From contig NC_031478.1 of assembly GCF_000006565.2 (NCBI RefSeq), forward strand, positions 7,408,343 through 7,472,342: a stretch of DNA of 64,000 nucleotides. Direction: 5' to 3'. Shown one piece after another: positions 45,593 to 57,400 of this stretch. This stretch comes from Toxoplasma gondii ME49 (Eukaryota > Apicomplexa > Conoidasida > Eucoccidiorida > Sarcocystidae). Under the pieces are notes generated by a model. That model saw nothing but the letters and a program-made list of their open reading frames with translations, was not told the DNA's origin and did no database searches. Within the stretch, counting starts at the first letter, position 1. Each line of letters opens with the position of its first letter. The translations under genes were made by a program, and so were the position numbers.

Positions 45593-48500
45593 TCACTCCA
45601 CACGTACGACACCGGCGTGAAGCAACAGTCTACGTCTTCCTCTCTTCAACGCGCTCCACCCGGATCCACCTGTGTTTCCCCACGCCGGATCTTCTTGCTG
45701 CATTCGCAGTGCTCGTGGCTTTACAATCGCCAAAACTACCGGTTCTGTCGACCAGTGAGATTTCTTTTTCTCGCCAGCAAACCCGTTCTTGAGTTGCCTG
45801 GAAGAGTCTTGCACGACCATCTGCGTCCCCTTGTCGAGTACCAGTGCTTCGGCTCTTCGACCACCCGATGGCTCGCCGGCATGATCTTCTGCTGATTGCC
45901 TGATGTGGCGCCAGCTTCGCGGAGCAAGAATACACTGAACGCGGATGTCATCAGGTACTGTCCGTCCGCGAACCACATAGAAAATGTTAGCTAAACTTCC
46001 AAAAACTACCGCACCTTCATGGATTATCTTCGTAGACTTGACATGCATCAGAAGAAAACGTCTGCACCATCGCCCAAAGCTAGGGTGACTCTCCGATGCA
46101 GGATTTCTGGGCCAGCTGCCGCGACGGACATCCGTAGAAGCTGGAGGACGGAACCGAGTATGTGTGCTGGCGGCTTTGCTTGAATCTAGAGTTGGGCCCG
46201 CGGTCGCATCGATTTCTGTGTCCTGTGACGCGACTCCCGCACTGCCTAGTGAAAGTGCAGATTCCACGGACACGGAATGCCCCATAGTGCTACTCTCAGA
46301 CCTTCGTAGCCGCGAGGCAAAAAGAGACTGCTGAGACTTCCGCGAAATATCGACAGCGCATGTCATCGAGTTCCTCACACGGGAATATAGTAATTTGGCA
46401 AGTGCACGCAGAGGCAAATACCCGCACAGCGGGTCATCGCACCCGTTTCCCGCTACCCTGTTTCGTGACTGATTAAAACGCGCCTGGATGTCTTCATCCT
46501 CAAACGCTTCTTGGAAGCTCTCTCCCAAAAGCTGTAGGTCGTTATTTTCTGTGCCTGCCGGGAAACAGCTATCCAAATTCGCGCGTTCATCTGTCTGCTT
46601 TGCACTCGTCCATACTTCCTGCAGAAACTTCCGTAGCTGTCGGATTTCCAGTGCCGCAGCACTCCGCACCGCCGAAATACAACGCCGGAAATGATGCGAA
46701 CCATTTTGACGCATGCGACACCTCGAACGTTTGTCCCCCTCAGCGAGGGGTGCTCTTTTAACTCGTGCCAGCGTCGCTGATCTCTTGCTAGTTTCTGCAA
46801 CTGGTATGAAGCAGCTTGTATTGAGACTCCACACTTTTTTGTCGAGCGTCGTAACATGATCAGAAGTTGCAATGGCAGCTTTTGATTCCTCAGACGTTTC
46901 TTGCGAAATACTTGTAGTTTCACCTACATGCGGAGTGTCTGCGGCTGCGGAGCGGGGAGGCCACGAGTAAGTTGTGTGATATCTGTGACGTTCTCTAGGT
47001 GCCCTCAGTGACAGGCTATGACTCCCTTCTCCATTCGTGGCTGTTACAAAGCAGGACGCCGTACATGCTGCAGGATTGCTTGTAGTGGCATTGTGTCTGC
47101 CTTCAGCACCTCCGGGAGAGGTAGCGGCGACTTCAGAGGTCGTTGCTGACGCCAGGCGGCCCCCCCTGCCCTTGGGGTCCACGGTGTCCACCGTAACCGT
47201 AGACTGATAAAGACTCGGAGCTTTTGTGCAGTCGTGCCCTTGCCTGGAGAGCATCACGCCTCCACAGCAGTTCTCCTCGTCCTCTCTCGCAGACAGGCGC
47301 ATGAAATGTGGAGACGTGAAACCGGCATACAAAAAGTCGTGCAGTCCTGAGTCGGCTGAAGTGCTGCATGCACAGAAGGCAGGCAAGCAGGCAGAATCTG
47401 CACACGTGAAAACATACACAGCTCAATGGACACCTTTCTTCCTGGGTGGGCTAGGAAAGGCTGATACTGCCACTAGGGTGGGAGTAAAGCTCAGGCGCCA
47501 GTTCTACGAACAACTCCAACGCAGACGCGCCTTCCAGCGTCAGTTTACGAGGACTGAGATGCATAAAATCGGTGCAAAATCAGATGCAAGACTTAGACTG
47601 CAGAGCAGATAATACTCACCGCGTAGCGGTGTCGCTTGAGGCATCAACATACGACGTGATCGAATCGACCGACGCTCGGGGACCTGCAGTTACAGTGCCC
47701 TTCGAGGAATTTCCTCCTTTGAGTCCACACGATAATGTTGAACCATGTGCTGGCGCGACTTCCTCAAAAAGGGTTGATCTCAAATGTTCACTTCCACGCT
47801 TGCCAGAGTTCACGGATACAATGTCGTCGGGCTTGAGTTCTTCGTTGCACGCGTTCACTGGCTCATGTTGTTGAGAGTTTTCGTCTGTTTCATGTGTTGT
47901 CGCTGCGCCTGTCGGCAGACGCAAGGCGACCCTTGCTGCGACGGTTCGCTGCGCGCTGTCCATGAGGGATGATCGACCCCAAAACGCCGATTTCTCTTCA
48001 TTTTCGGAAGAATTCGCTGCTTGACAGGGCCCCACAAGCGTCTGCGGACGGACACCAGGCGCAGGCGGCCGGTCATTGCGTAGCGGCACTAACCTTAGGG
48101 TCTTCAACTGTCGGCGACAAGAGTCCGGGCTAGTTGTGCGCATGGCCTTGGCCTTCAAACGGTCTGCCTCCTGGTTGATCTCCCTACCAGCACTTTCATT
48201 CTCGCTTTGCCTGCGCTGCTGTTGTTGACACGATGACGGAGACAGTGATTCGGACACGAGCAGGCGTGTCTGCATCCCTCCATTCAAGAGGCGTCGAGTA
48301 GACGCGCCTTCACTAACACTGTCCACTGCCTCTGCCCTCCCCGGATCCTGCTCCCTGTCCCCAGCCAATGACATTTGACCTTCAACATTATCCAGCAAGT
48401 CCGTACCCAACGGTCCCGCCAACGCTTCCTGCTCTTCCCTTTCACAGCGCCGTTTATTCGACAGATGAGTCTGTGCCTGTGTGGGTTCGCCGTCGCTATT

Positions 48501-49595
48501 TGAGTCCTCCTCGTCTGAAGCAATGACGGTCTCCCGCGCAAGCCCGTGGTGCGAATGCATCATGCGATCGACGGCTGAAGAGAGTTGGAATTGACTTCCC
48601 TGTTCTGTCAGGCAGTGGCTTCTGAGTGGGAGCCTCGGCGCAGGGTTCGCTGCGGAAACAAGCGTCGACGGTTTTGGAGGAGCAGTGCATCTCGAAAAGG
48701 GTTTCTTTTGAGAAACACGCATCGATATCCGAGCTTGCTGATCGGTCTTCCCTCTCGCCAAAGGACGAAAAAGGGAGTAAGGCCGCTGTCTGGTCAACAT
48801 TTCCGCGGCACGACCTGCAGCTTCCGGGGTAGTCGACATAGACTGTTCTACAGTATAAGGTGCTGCATCTGTTGGTTTCCCAGCGTCTCCTCTGCATGCT
48901 TTTGTGGTGTCTATCCCAGTGCCACGCCAATGAGTCAGACACTCACGGGTTCCCACGGAAGCCATCAATCGCCGCTGCGTTCCTCTGCAAAGCAATGCAG
49001 ACGGCGTTGGTGTGTTCAGGGACGCGAGTGTGCACTCATTTGATCCATTGACAAAGGCCGTCCTATGCGATAGTACAGCGAAGTCATGCCTAGGAAAAGG
49101 ATAAACTGGCGGCTCTTGGTTTGCCAGCTCTCCTTCCTGTTTTTTTCCATCCCTGCATGCACGTCGCCACTTCAGGCGACAGCACGACTTTGCGTTCAGC
49201 ACATTAGTCTCTGTCCCCTCAACCGACTCTGGCAGACGACTGTCACACTTGCGACCCCGTCTCTCAGTTGCATACTCGGTGGGGGCATACCAATCGTCTC
49301 CGCATTCACGGAGGTTTTGGCACTGGGTACTGCAGGCGGTTTCCACTTGCCGCGTCCTCCGCTTGCTTCTCTGTAGGCACTCAGCAACGTTTCCTTTCTT
49401 TCTATACGTCATTTGTGAGAGGGACAGGGAAGTCGCCTCGGTGCTAAGGTGCCCGTTCCTCAGGCTGTCGAAAAAAAGTGCCGTCTCTGAGGCTGTCTCC
49501 CCAGCGTCAGCTGAACCAGCAGCATGGAGACGATGAGGCATTCTTTCCCGCACACTTCGCCTGGATACACTTGCTTCGTCACCAGTTCTCGACAT
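45593..49595 (-). CDS. Protein of unknown function (2 exons, 1,248 aa)
   Basis: Exon 1 is 49595-47620 and exon 2 is 47363-45593. The intron is 256 nt, donor CG|GTGAGT, acceptor TGTGCATGCAG, phase 2; the joined codon is CGC. Two long open frames meeting at consensus splice sites in matching phase make the model solid. The protein is mostly low-complexity and polar, rich in S, T, R and A, with many cysteines scattered through it. More structured parts are a likely helix near residues 800-850 (AALEIRQLRKFLQEVW) and a hydrophobic patch (AVVFGSLANIFYVVRG) about 150 residues before the end. There is no signal peptide or clear membrane span and no recognised domain. Upstream exons beyond 49595 are possible; an open stretch around 50000-50410 on this strand was looked at but could not be joined. 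Confidence 0.72.
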
Positions 49596-51637
49596 TGTGC
49601 GAGGCTACAGTTTCGACGACTGTTTACGGGGGCGCTACTCGGCCGCGAACAAATGGGCATCGTCGACACCAATCCTATGTGACCTGTGGCGAACACGCGA
49701 CCACCTCCCCAGTGCTGGCGGAGAGAGGCGAAGAAAGTGTGAGGAAGAAAATGCTTACAGTCGTCGACTTCGCGGGGGCAACCTGCCTTGCCACGAGATT
49801 GTCAGTGGCCCACCACCTGGACTAGGGAAACCACGGCAGTCGTGGTACAAACCAACGCGTGCTAAAAACCGGACCACCGCTTGGAGGGTTCTTATCACAG
49901 ACAATTCAACCAGAAGGAAAAACACATCCGCTGCTTCATTCTTCGATAAAAGTAAACCACAGGTCAATGAGCACAAGAGTTGGCATGCCGGTGTATGCTT
50001 CAGTTACGTTGCCGATGTTTCCACCACATGTCGCGTGGCCGGAGACAACGAAGACATCCAGCTTCTAACAGAGTGACACCTACTGTCTGCACCGTAGTTA
50101 CTAAGAGATAATCGTATACCCTGAAAAAATAAACCACATCGGAAGGTGATTCTACGGAAACAAGTTCGATACGAAAACGAGTGAGATTCTTGAGAGCTCC
50201 CCCTTCGTGGACGGCGCATGCAACAGGATGGCCGGCACCACGCCGTCGCCCGGTGTCCTCGCGTGGCCAGTGGGAGCAGGTCACTCCTCCTGACGACCTA
50301 GCATCTCCGTTGAACTTGTACAAGCATGCTGCCCGAGAGGAAAAAAACAATGCAACACAGCAGCTTGTCAAGACAATCTGACTCGCTTCATCGTTTCTTT
50401 GCAGTATCACCAACCATCACCCCAGTCTTCAACCTGATTTCTGCAAGCAAGCCTACTACATTTCCTTTGTCACGAGCGCTTTTCTACCTCAGATAGTCAA
50501 TCTAGCCGCACACCACGTCGAGATGTGGCAGTATGCGTGGTATCAGGCCGTACAGCGTGAGCGCAGAGAAATGAGCCACAAACCCACACACACTTTCAAT
50601 CCGGTGACAACATAATCTTTCATAATCGATAGTAGGCTTCTTTATGCTTTCAAACACATTAAAGAACGAGCCGACGTCTCAGTTGGAGCCTTCCGTGTCC
50701 TGAACCGTGGGTGCCTTTCTTTTTCACACTACGGCACTCCTGTGATTACCCGCTGCCTGCGCCGACGGGGCAGCGGCGAGTTCCGTGTCCACAGTTCCAG
50801 AGGGTCTGCGTACGGTCGTCGCGGAGGTGAGATTAAAAACCTGGGATCATCCGTGGTTCCTCTTCGCACCGCTCCAGGACCAAGTCTTTTACTGATGTGT
50901 TTCTGTCGAAATCGAGGTCCAATTTCCTCTTGAAAATTCGGTCCGGGGACCTCCGGGACGGCTTATTCCGTTTCGCAGACGCTGCCGCGAAGAAAGTGCA
51001 TGAGATTCAGGGAACCACAGTATCCCCTTCGTTTTGAAATGCTCAAAAGACGAGTTAAAATTCCTAGAATTTGCCGTTGGAAAAGGATCGAAACATGTAC
51101 CTGGATGTGAAATTGTGGTTTACTGAAGTTTAGGAACAATTCCTAATTTAGCCTTCCGCCACGCTTGTGTCGTGTTGCTGACACAGTTGGGGGTTTGGTC
51201 TCTCCCTCGCAACGAAATCCTGTCTTGCCTTTTTTTCTTGCGATTTCTCGTGTCAGTTGCTGGTTATCTTCCGAGAAACTACCTCACTCGTGTCTTGGAC
51301 AGTGGAGTTCTCGAACCTACCTCGCAAGGAGGTTTTCTTTTTCAAAAATCTCAGCTTCGGCCCCGGTGACGGGGAAGTGTTTTGGACGTATTCCCGGTTT
51401 ATTCTGCTGAAGAGGATCTCACACCAGATTTCATATGAGCGCCCTGTGCCAAGATTTCTAGTGTCACACGTAGTCACACCAGGGCCTTACAGCGGACGCT
51501 TTTTTTGTCCCTAAGCGTCGGTGAGGTACGGGTAACACCACTGCGGTGCGGCTGGATAACTTGCTTCATTGTAGACGATCTGTCCATTCTTGTGACCGTA
51601 CGGCAATTTTCGTATCAGTAAACATAAAGAGTTTACA
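49596..51637. other. Divergent intergenic region between the 1,248-aa gene and the UBL gene
   Basis: The flanking genes point away from each other, so both promoters should be here. No gene is supported. The sequence from about 50.9 to 51.5 kb is rich in short T and A runs with ORFs overlapping on both strands, which looks non-coding. Confidence 0.5.
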
Positions 51638-52326
51638 ATGGCGACAGACAGCAGTAGCGGCCTCTCCTTACCGCCAAAGAATGCCGAACTGCGGGAGAAA
51701 GAGGATGCTGCACTCCAAGGAGATGATCTCCGACTCATCGTGGCGCTCGCCGACAGAAATCCAGTTGAAATTGAGGTAGCCTATTTGTGATGAGCCAAGC
51801 TGACCAACTGAACGCAGGCAAAACACACTTCTTAAATGACAATTAGGTGCAGGTCGCAAACAAAGTTGCTGACAAGGTAGACCATGCAGCATCTGCTCAC
51901 TGTACAGGAAGTGCAACGTGACAGTTTCGTTTAAAACGCACCACATTTTGACACACTTGCTACGATTCAGACGTTATGTGGGCGAATTTGGGAGGGAAAA
52001 GTGAAAGCAGGGAAGCGCATCTGCTTGATATCCGCAAGCGCCGCTACAATGTCGAGCTTTTTCAGTGTCGTATAGTGTTTTTGCACTTTTTATCCTCCAT
52101 GTCGAACAATGTTTATGTATGAGCGATTTTTTCACAGGTAAAGAGCAGTACCGAGGTTGGATACGTGAAGCTATTACTGGCAGACCGCCTTGGCATCGAA
52201 GCGCGGCGTCTGCGCCTGTTCTACCACAACGACAGCAAAGAAGTGACTCTGATTGATCCGATGAGCTTGTGCGACTTCAAAGGCATTCGGCCACCTAGCG
52301 CCGAGATCCAAGCCCAGATATTGTGA
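51638..52326 (+). CDS. Ubiquitin-like fold protein (2 exons, 108 aa)
   Basis: Exon 1 is 51638-51775 and exon 2 is 52138-52326, phase 0, donor GAG|GTAGCC and acceptor TTTTTTCACAG. The first 25 residues are polar and probably flexible. From residue 30 the order is strand (LRLIVALA), turn, strand (NPVEIEV), helix (VGYVKLLLADRLGI), then RRLRLFYH, an acidic turn and a last strand (EVTLIDP). This is the beta-beta-helix-beta layout of a ubiquitin-like domain, close in style to the C-terminal UBL of tubulin cofactor E. There is no C-terminal diglycine, so it is not expected to be conjugated. The whole protein is little more than the domain, so it may be an adaptor or a free-standing cofactor-like protein. 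The ATG is the first in frame and sits in an A-rich context (TTTACAATGGCG). Confidence 0.7.
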
Positions 52327-54413
52327 ACTTCGTCTGAGAAACTGCTTTCTAAATGTCCACTGCAGTGCCACGGCAGAAGAAAGGCGAGCGACATACTATT
52401 TCAGCGTACATTTGAGAGCTTTGTAGGCAGTGTGGTAGCGCTGGCGGCACAGTCATCCCACGACTGTGCAAGCGGTGATAGTGAGTCGTTACCTGTGGTT
52501 TTTACACTCGAGGTACATGTTCAGATATCCGACGGACGCAGGCAAGAGCTGCAGAGTGATTGTACTGCGACATCCGGGAATGCGTGCACCTTCGTGACGA
52601 TGACTGGCATCGTGACTGTAGGAATCGTTTCGTTTTTTCGAAGCATATCTCTCGTATTTTTCAATGGCTGGACGTACGGCAACGTAGTCTCCGACCGAGT
52701 TTCAGGTCGGCTGCTCTAGAGCGGCACTGACTCTTCACAGTATGAATAGTGTTCGTTTCGGGTACTCAACTCTTTTCGAGGTGATAAGCTGAATGCTTCG
52801 AGTTCTGTTATGGATGTCATCCAGAAGGATTAGTCGTTTTCAAACATTCCAGGATGTCAGCAGTCGCAGGGCTTGCCAGGATCGGAGCATGCATGCACTT
52901 CCAGATTTGTGATAATCCGGCCCGGTAAATTCATATATCCCACCATACGGAACGTACTCTTTTGTTTTTCTCTACCACCTTCAGCTACAGTTAATATATA
53001 TCCATCTGCTTGAAATATTGAATGGAGAGTCAGTTAAAGGCTTTGATAAAATCATACCACGTTTTACTTCCGTTTTTTGTGTTCAATTGGTTATATTTCT
53101 ACAACAGTGGTCATCTTAACTATGCTCTGCTAACAATAGAACTCACAAGGAGAGTGAACAAGAGCGGGCCGCGCTATCAATACCTTTTTATAGCAGAATT
53201 GGGTGGGTTGTATATCTCTTATTTCCTCCTACTGAAAGCTGTCCGTGGAAGGGAACTACGAGAGGCAAAATATGGAACGGGCAAGAATAGTAACCTGGGG
53301 AGTTCTCTTGCGTAACCCCGTGGACAATCTAGAAGCTTGTTACTTCCATCAAGTGATTTATCGCGTTTCATTGACATCTGTGCAGGCGAATGAGTGCCTA
53401 CGGTAGTCACTGTGATGGCGCCCCTGCGCTTGAATGCGGCAGTGTGTGCGTGTTTGCGAGCGTAGGCAAGTCGATCGCATCAATCGATGGAGTAGCCGTT
53501 CTACGGATATATTGTGAGGAGCAACAACGTGTAGGTGCGAAATTTGCGAGGGATATCTAGGGAGAAACCGAGTGCGTGCATTTTCACTACCGCACAGAGC
53601 CACTAGGCCAGCACCGTCAGCCACCCTATATTACAAACGGTAATGCACGGTTGTAAGAATGGTAAGGAAGGAGACGCTCAGCGAAAGACCTTTTCTCCCT
53701 CAAGTGTGACGCAAATTCCGACAACACAAGTGGGGTCCACACTATAACAGTGGCAGCACTTCAGCCTTGGGCACGTGAATCTATGAAAGGCTGCGATTTT
53801 CACGAATGCTGTATGAATATTATGAGCAGAATCGCGTCAAAGACTACATTGAGATGTTTGCCAAAGAAAGGTTCCGCGTTTTTATTATGAAACGGTGTCA
53901 CGCATCCAAATGCCCCACCAGCTAGACGCAATATCTGTCACAAAACTTTAGTGCGGTTTTTGATTTGTCAAGGGCTGACCCCTTTCCAGCCTCTGATGAA
54001 GTTTGTGTTCTCAAGGGTTGTATACAGACGCGAGCGACCTTGAAAGGGAGACTGAAACAAGAGGGATAGGGCTGAAATTCCGGCAGTAGGAAGCTACTTA
54101 TACGCCACAGTAGAAGTCATTTCGCACTCTCGCCATATAATTCTCTTATAACATCTGTTCCGTACGCATCGAACTCCAGCGTGAATTCGACAGTCTTGCA
54201 CATGGTTAATACCTTACATTACAGCCTTTTAAGCAGATTCCCATGCATTCCCTACAGAGCTCCTAACTCGCCGTGTCCTTCAAACGGGGATGCATCAGCC
54301 AACGGACGGGCAACTCGAAACCAGCATGTGCCACAGTCGAGGCAGCCCACGCACTTGATTTTGTCTCTGACGCTGAAGCAATCGGCACTGTTTCATGGTG
54401 GAGTAAGTCGAGC
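52327..54413. other. Intergenic between the UBL gene and the ETF alpha gene, with an AT-rich island
   Basis: The two genes converge here. The part from about 52920 to 53260 is distinctly richer in A and T than its surroundings and carries a 97-codon plus-strand ORF (53022-53315) with hydrophobic stretches. An organelle-derived insertion is one explanation, but I could not identify a source. No other feature is supported. Confidence 0.45.
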
Positions 54414-57400
54414 CTACTGTTGAGGTAGTTTTGCCGTCAATTCTGGAACGACTTGGAACAAATCGCCATATACGCAGTAGTCTGCGATCTAAAGCGCACG
54501 TGCACCCAGTGAGAACACAACGTGAAAAAATGTCAGTTTTTAGCACGGTGCTTTCGCTATGGCAGACATCAGGCTGGGAAACCGGTGGACTTGTATTGAG
54601 TGATCTGGATTGGATAGTTCCATCAAACCAAAAGCCCCCGAAAAAGCACATGAAGAGAATGGACAATGGTATTCAGTCATCTACAAGCCTGGTGGGCATA
54701 CCACTGCGAACGAGACGCCTACAAAAGGGTACGCATCTTTGCCAGTAACACGTGGAAAACTACAAGGGGCACATTGGAGAAGAGGATGCCACTATTGAAG
54801 AAGTTGGAAGGACACAGCTGGTGGCACGCAACTAGTTTTTCATTCCAACACTACTTTTTTTAGCAACCATCATTCTATCCTCACGAAGTGTTGTCATATC
54901 CTGTAGCAGGGAACAAGACTCACAACAGCAAGAAATGTTTTTTTCAGTTTCCGGAGCTTTTCAATGTGTGAAGCAAGAAGGCACAAATCTTCCGGTCACC
55001 TATCACACATTCATTCAGTGTGAAGGAAGCTCTCTCTCATTCACCATCGAACTGACCCAGAACATGAGTTGTTCTCCCCTGTCTGACACGGGACATCGTT
55101 GATCATTCAGACGGTTACTGTGGGTTTGGAGGTCAATTCCAAACTCTTCATGATGGATGGAACTCTCAGTTCGACTGAAAAGAAACCGTAGCTCCTTGAA
55201 ACCTCAAAACTAATTTAGAACTCACTTGAAATATGGGTGCCCCGAGGTCGTTGTTGATGGCTACAATGACTTTCGAGTCCTTCATTCCTGTCATGTGCTG
55301 GATCGCCCCGCTGAGCCCCACTCCAATGTATAATTTCGGTGCAACCACCTTTCCTGTTTGTCCTATCTGTCCCACAATGGAAATCACATTTCAGATCACG
55401 ACCGGATAGCCAGACTTGCCTATTGGTGCCTCTTTGACGGAGAGGCAACTCTCCGCCCCGCCCGACCGATGCGTGACAAACCAGAATATGTCCTTAATAC
55501 CAAAGAACATGTCCATGGTACGTTGAGTTGAAAAAGAAGTCCCCGCAGTGCAACAACATTGCAGGGTTACTGAACATCACGTTCTGGACTACGTACTCTT
55601 GGAGCCGAGGGAATATGACACGATGCACCCTGGAGTAAGCGTACACACCCTACTGGCCCCGAGTAGCTAGAAAAACTTCCGTCACCGGGGGTGGTATCCA
55701 GCTTGTCAGTACTTCCCTGGTCGTCGAAAAAATTCCGTTTTTCCAAAAACTCTCCGCTTGTTCAAGGCCACGTGATAGGTTGCTCACTCCTAACGGATAG
55801 TGTGCCCCCACATGGAAAGACGATGATAAACAGCTACCTGATTCGGGTGGAAGGACGCATCCAACTTACTTGGAGATCATAAGCAGCGTACCCAGAGTCA
55901 ACAGCCGCTCGCGAAGCTCCAACTGCACAAAACAGTCGTCCGAAGAAGAGGGGCCCCGGTGCACGACCACTAATACTTGCGTAGGCTCACGTGAAAGCCG
56001 ATGATGGTTCCACGCTTGCCATCATCTTCTCTCATAGAAAATTAATATGAAAACATATCTCCATAGAGAAAACAAAACGAGTAAGAACAAACTTCTCGTA
56101 GTCCTGAGAACAGTGAGGTAGCCAGTTTGTTTTGTGCGTCAGACACTACCAGATCATTGACAAGGTCGATCCGTGCAGGGTTACGCCACATCCTCGTACT
56201 TTCGGCTCCTGAACATCGAAAAAAACGAAGATTGCATGCAAGCTGGGTCAATGTCACCAACAGGGTCCTCGGAAGCAGTCCCTCTTCACTAACTTGCTGC
56301 GTTTCGAAGCCTGGCTCTGAGGGGTTCCAAGAGCCGGGTGAACTCAGACCTGCTTTTCAGTCCTCGACCCCCTGCTACGACCTGCAACCAATGAGGCGAA
56401 GTAAGGAACATCGACAAACCACGTTTTGACTCTTTTGCTGTTGTAGATACGTCAGCACGTGCAGAGGCGGCCACTACTCGGAAACAGCGTCAAGACCAAC
56501 GTTAGGGCTTCGTTTCACGAGCTTGATCTTTTAATCGAATTTGGCTGCGCCTGACGCCATTTTTTGTCGAGTGCGTTCGGCTGGAGCGCACATGCGCGAC
56601 GCTTCATTATAAACTGCATAAGTTGCTCATATTTGTGAAAAAACATGCAGAGAAGGATATCAACCCGGCTGATGCAGAGTGGCGTGTCAACTGGACACAA
56701 CAGACAAATTCTCAAATGAGAAACACTTGCGCGCACTATTTCCGCGGCGTCGAGTTGAGGCTTATCTGCCAGTGTGACGTCCTCGGTTATCCACGTCTGT
56801 AAACAAAACACGACAACAAGGTATATCTGAGGCCGTTGAATTTGGACGGCAGACGTTGGCATGGAGTTCACAGACGCAAAATATTTCGTGCTCACTGGCA
56901 AAATTCATCGGCGTCCCGTTCTCAAAAAGAGCTTCCCGTCACGATCGGAGAACACAGATCTATAACCGCAAAAAACAAGAGATTTTAGACCTCAGGAAAG
57001 GTAGTTCACTTTGATCCCTTTGTACTGTCTTGGTCCCCCAGCCATTTCCTGTCATCCCTTTCGCATGACGCCAATTCATCAACACTGGAACGCTCACAAG
57101 CTGAGAAATCTCATCAACCGCTGGCAGGTGTTCGATTGGAGCAGGTTCATTTCCCGTCCTTTCATTCAATTTCTCGCTGAGGGGGAACGCTGTGGCACAT
57201 ACCGTTAGCACCTGCAAGCAACAGTAGTTCACATGAGGCAAAAGCTACCCTAAGGCGTAATAATTAACAACATTGGGCAGCAGTAGTTGGAAATTGATGC
57301 CGTGGAAATGCTGCTGTATTCAGCACCACCCTGTGTCACCGCGTTCCTTTTTAAATTCGCATTTCTATTATATGCATGGCCCCATAATACTGCACCGTGC

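Noticed and set aside
54610..54798. Plus-strand ORF with [14 protein letters not shown], reminiscent of a pseudouridine synthase start
   Set aside because: The match is a few residues, no further motif follows, and the stretch lies inside the intron between exons 9 and 10 of ETFA on the other strand.
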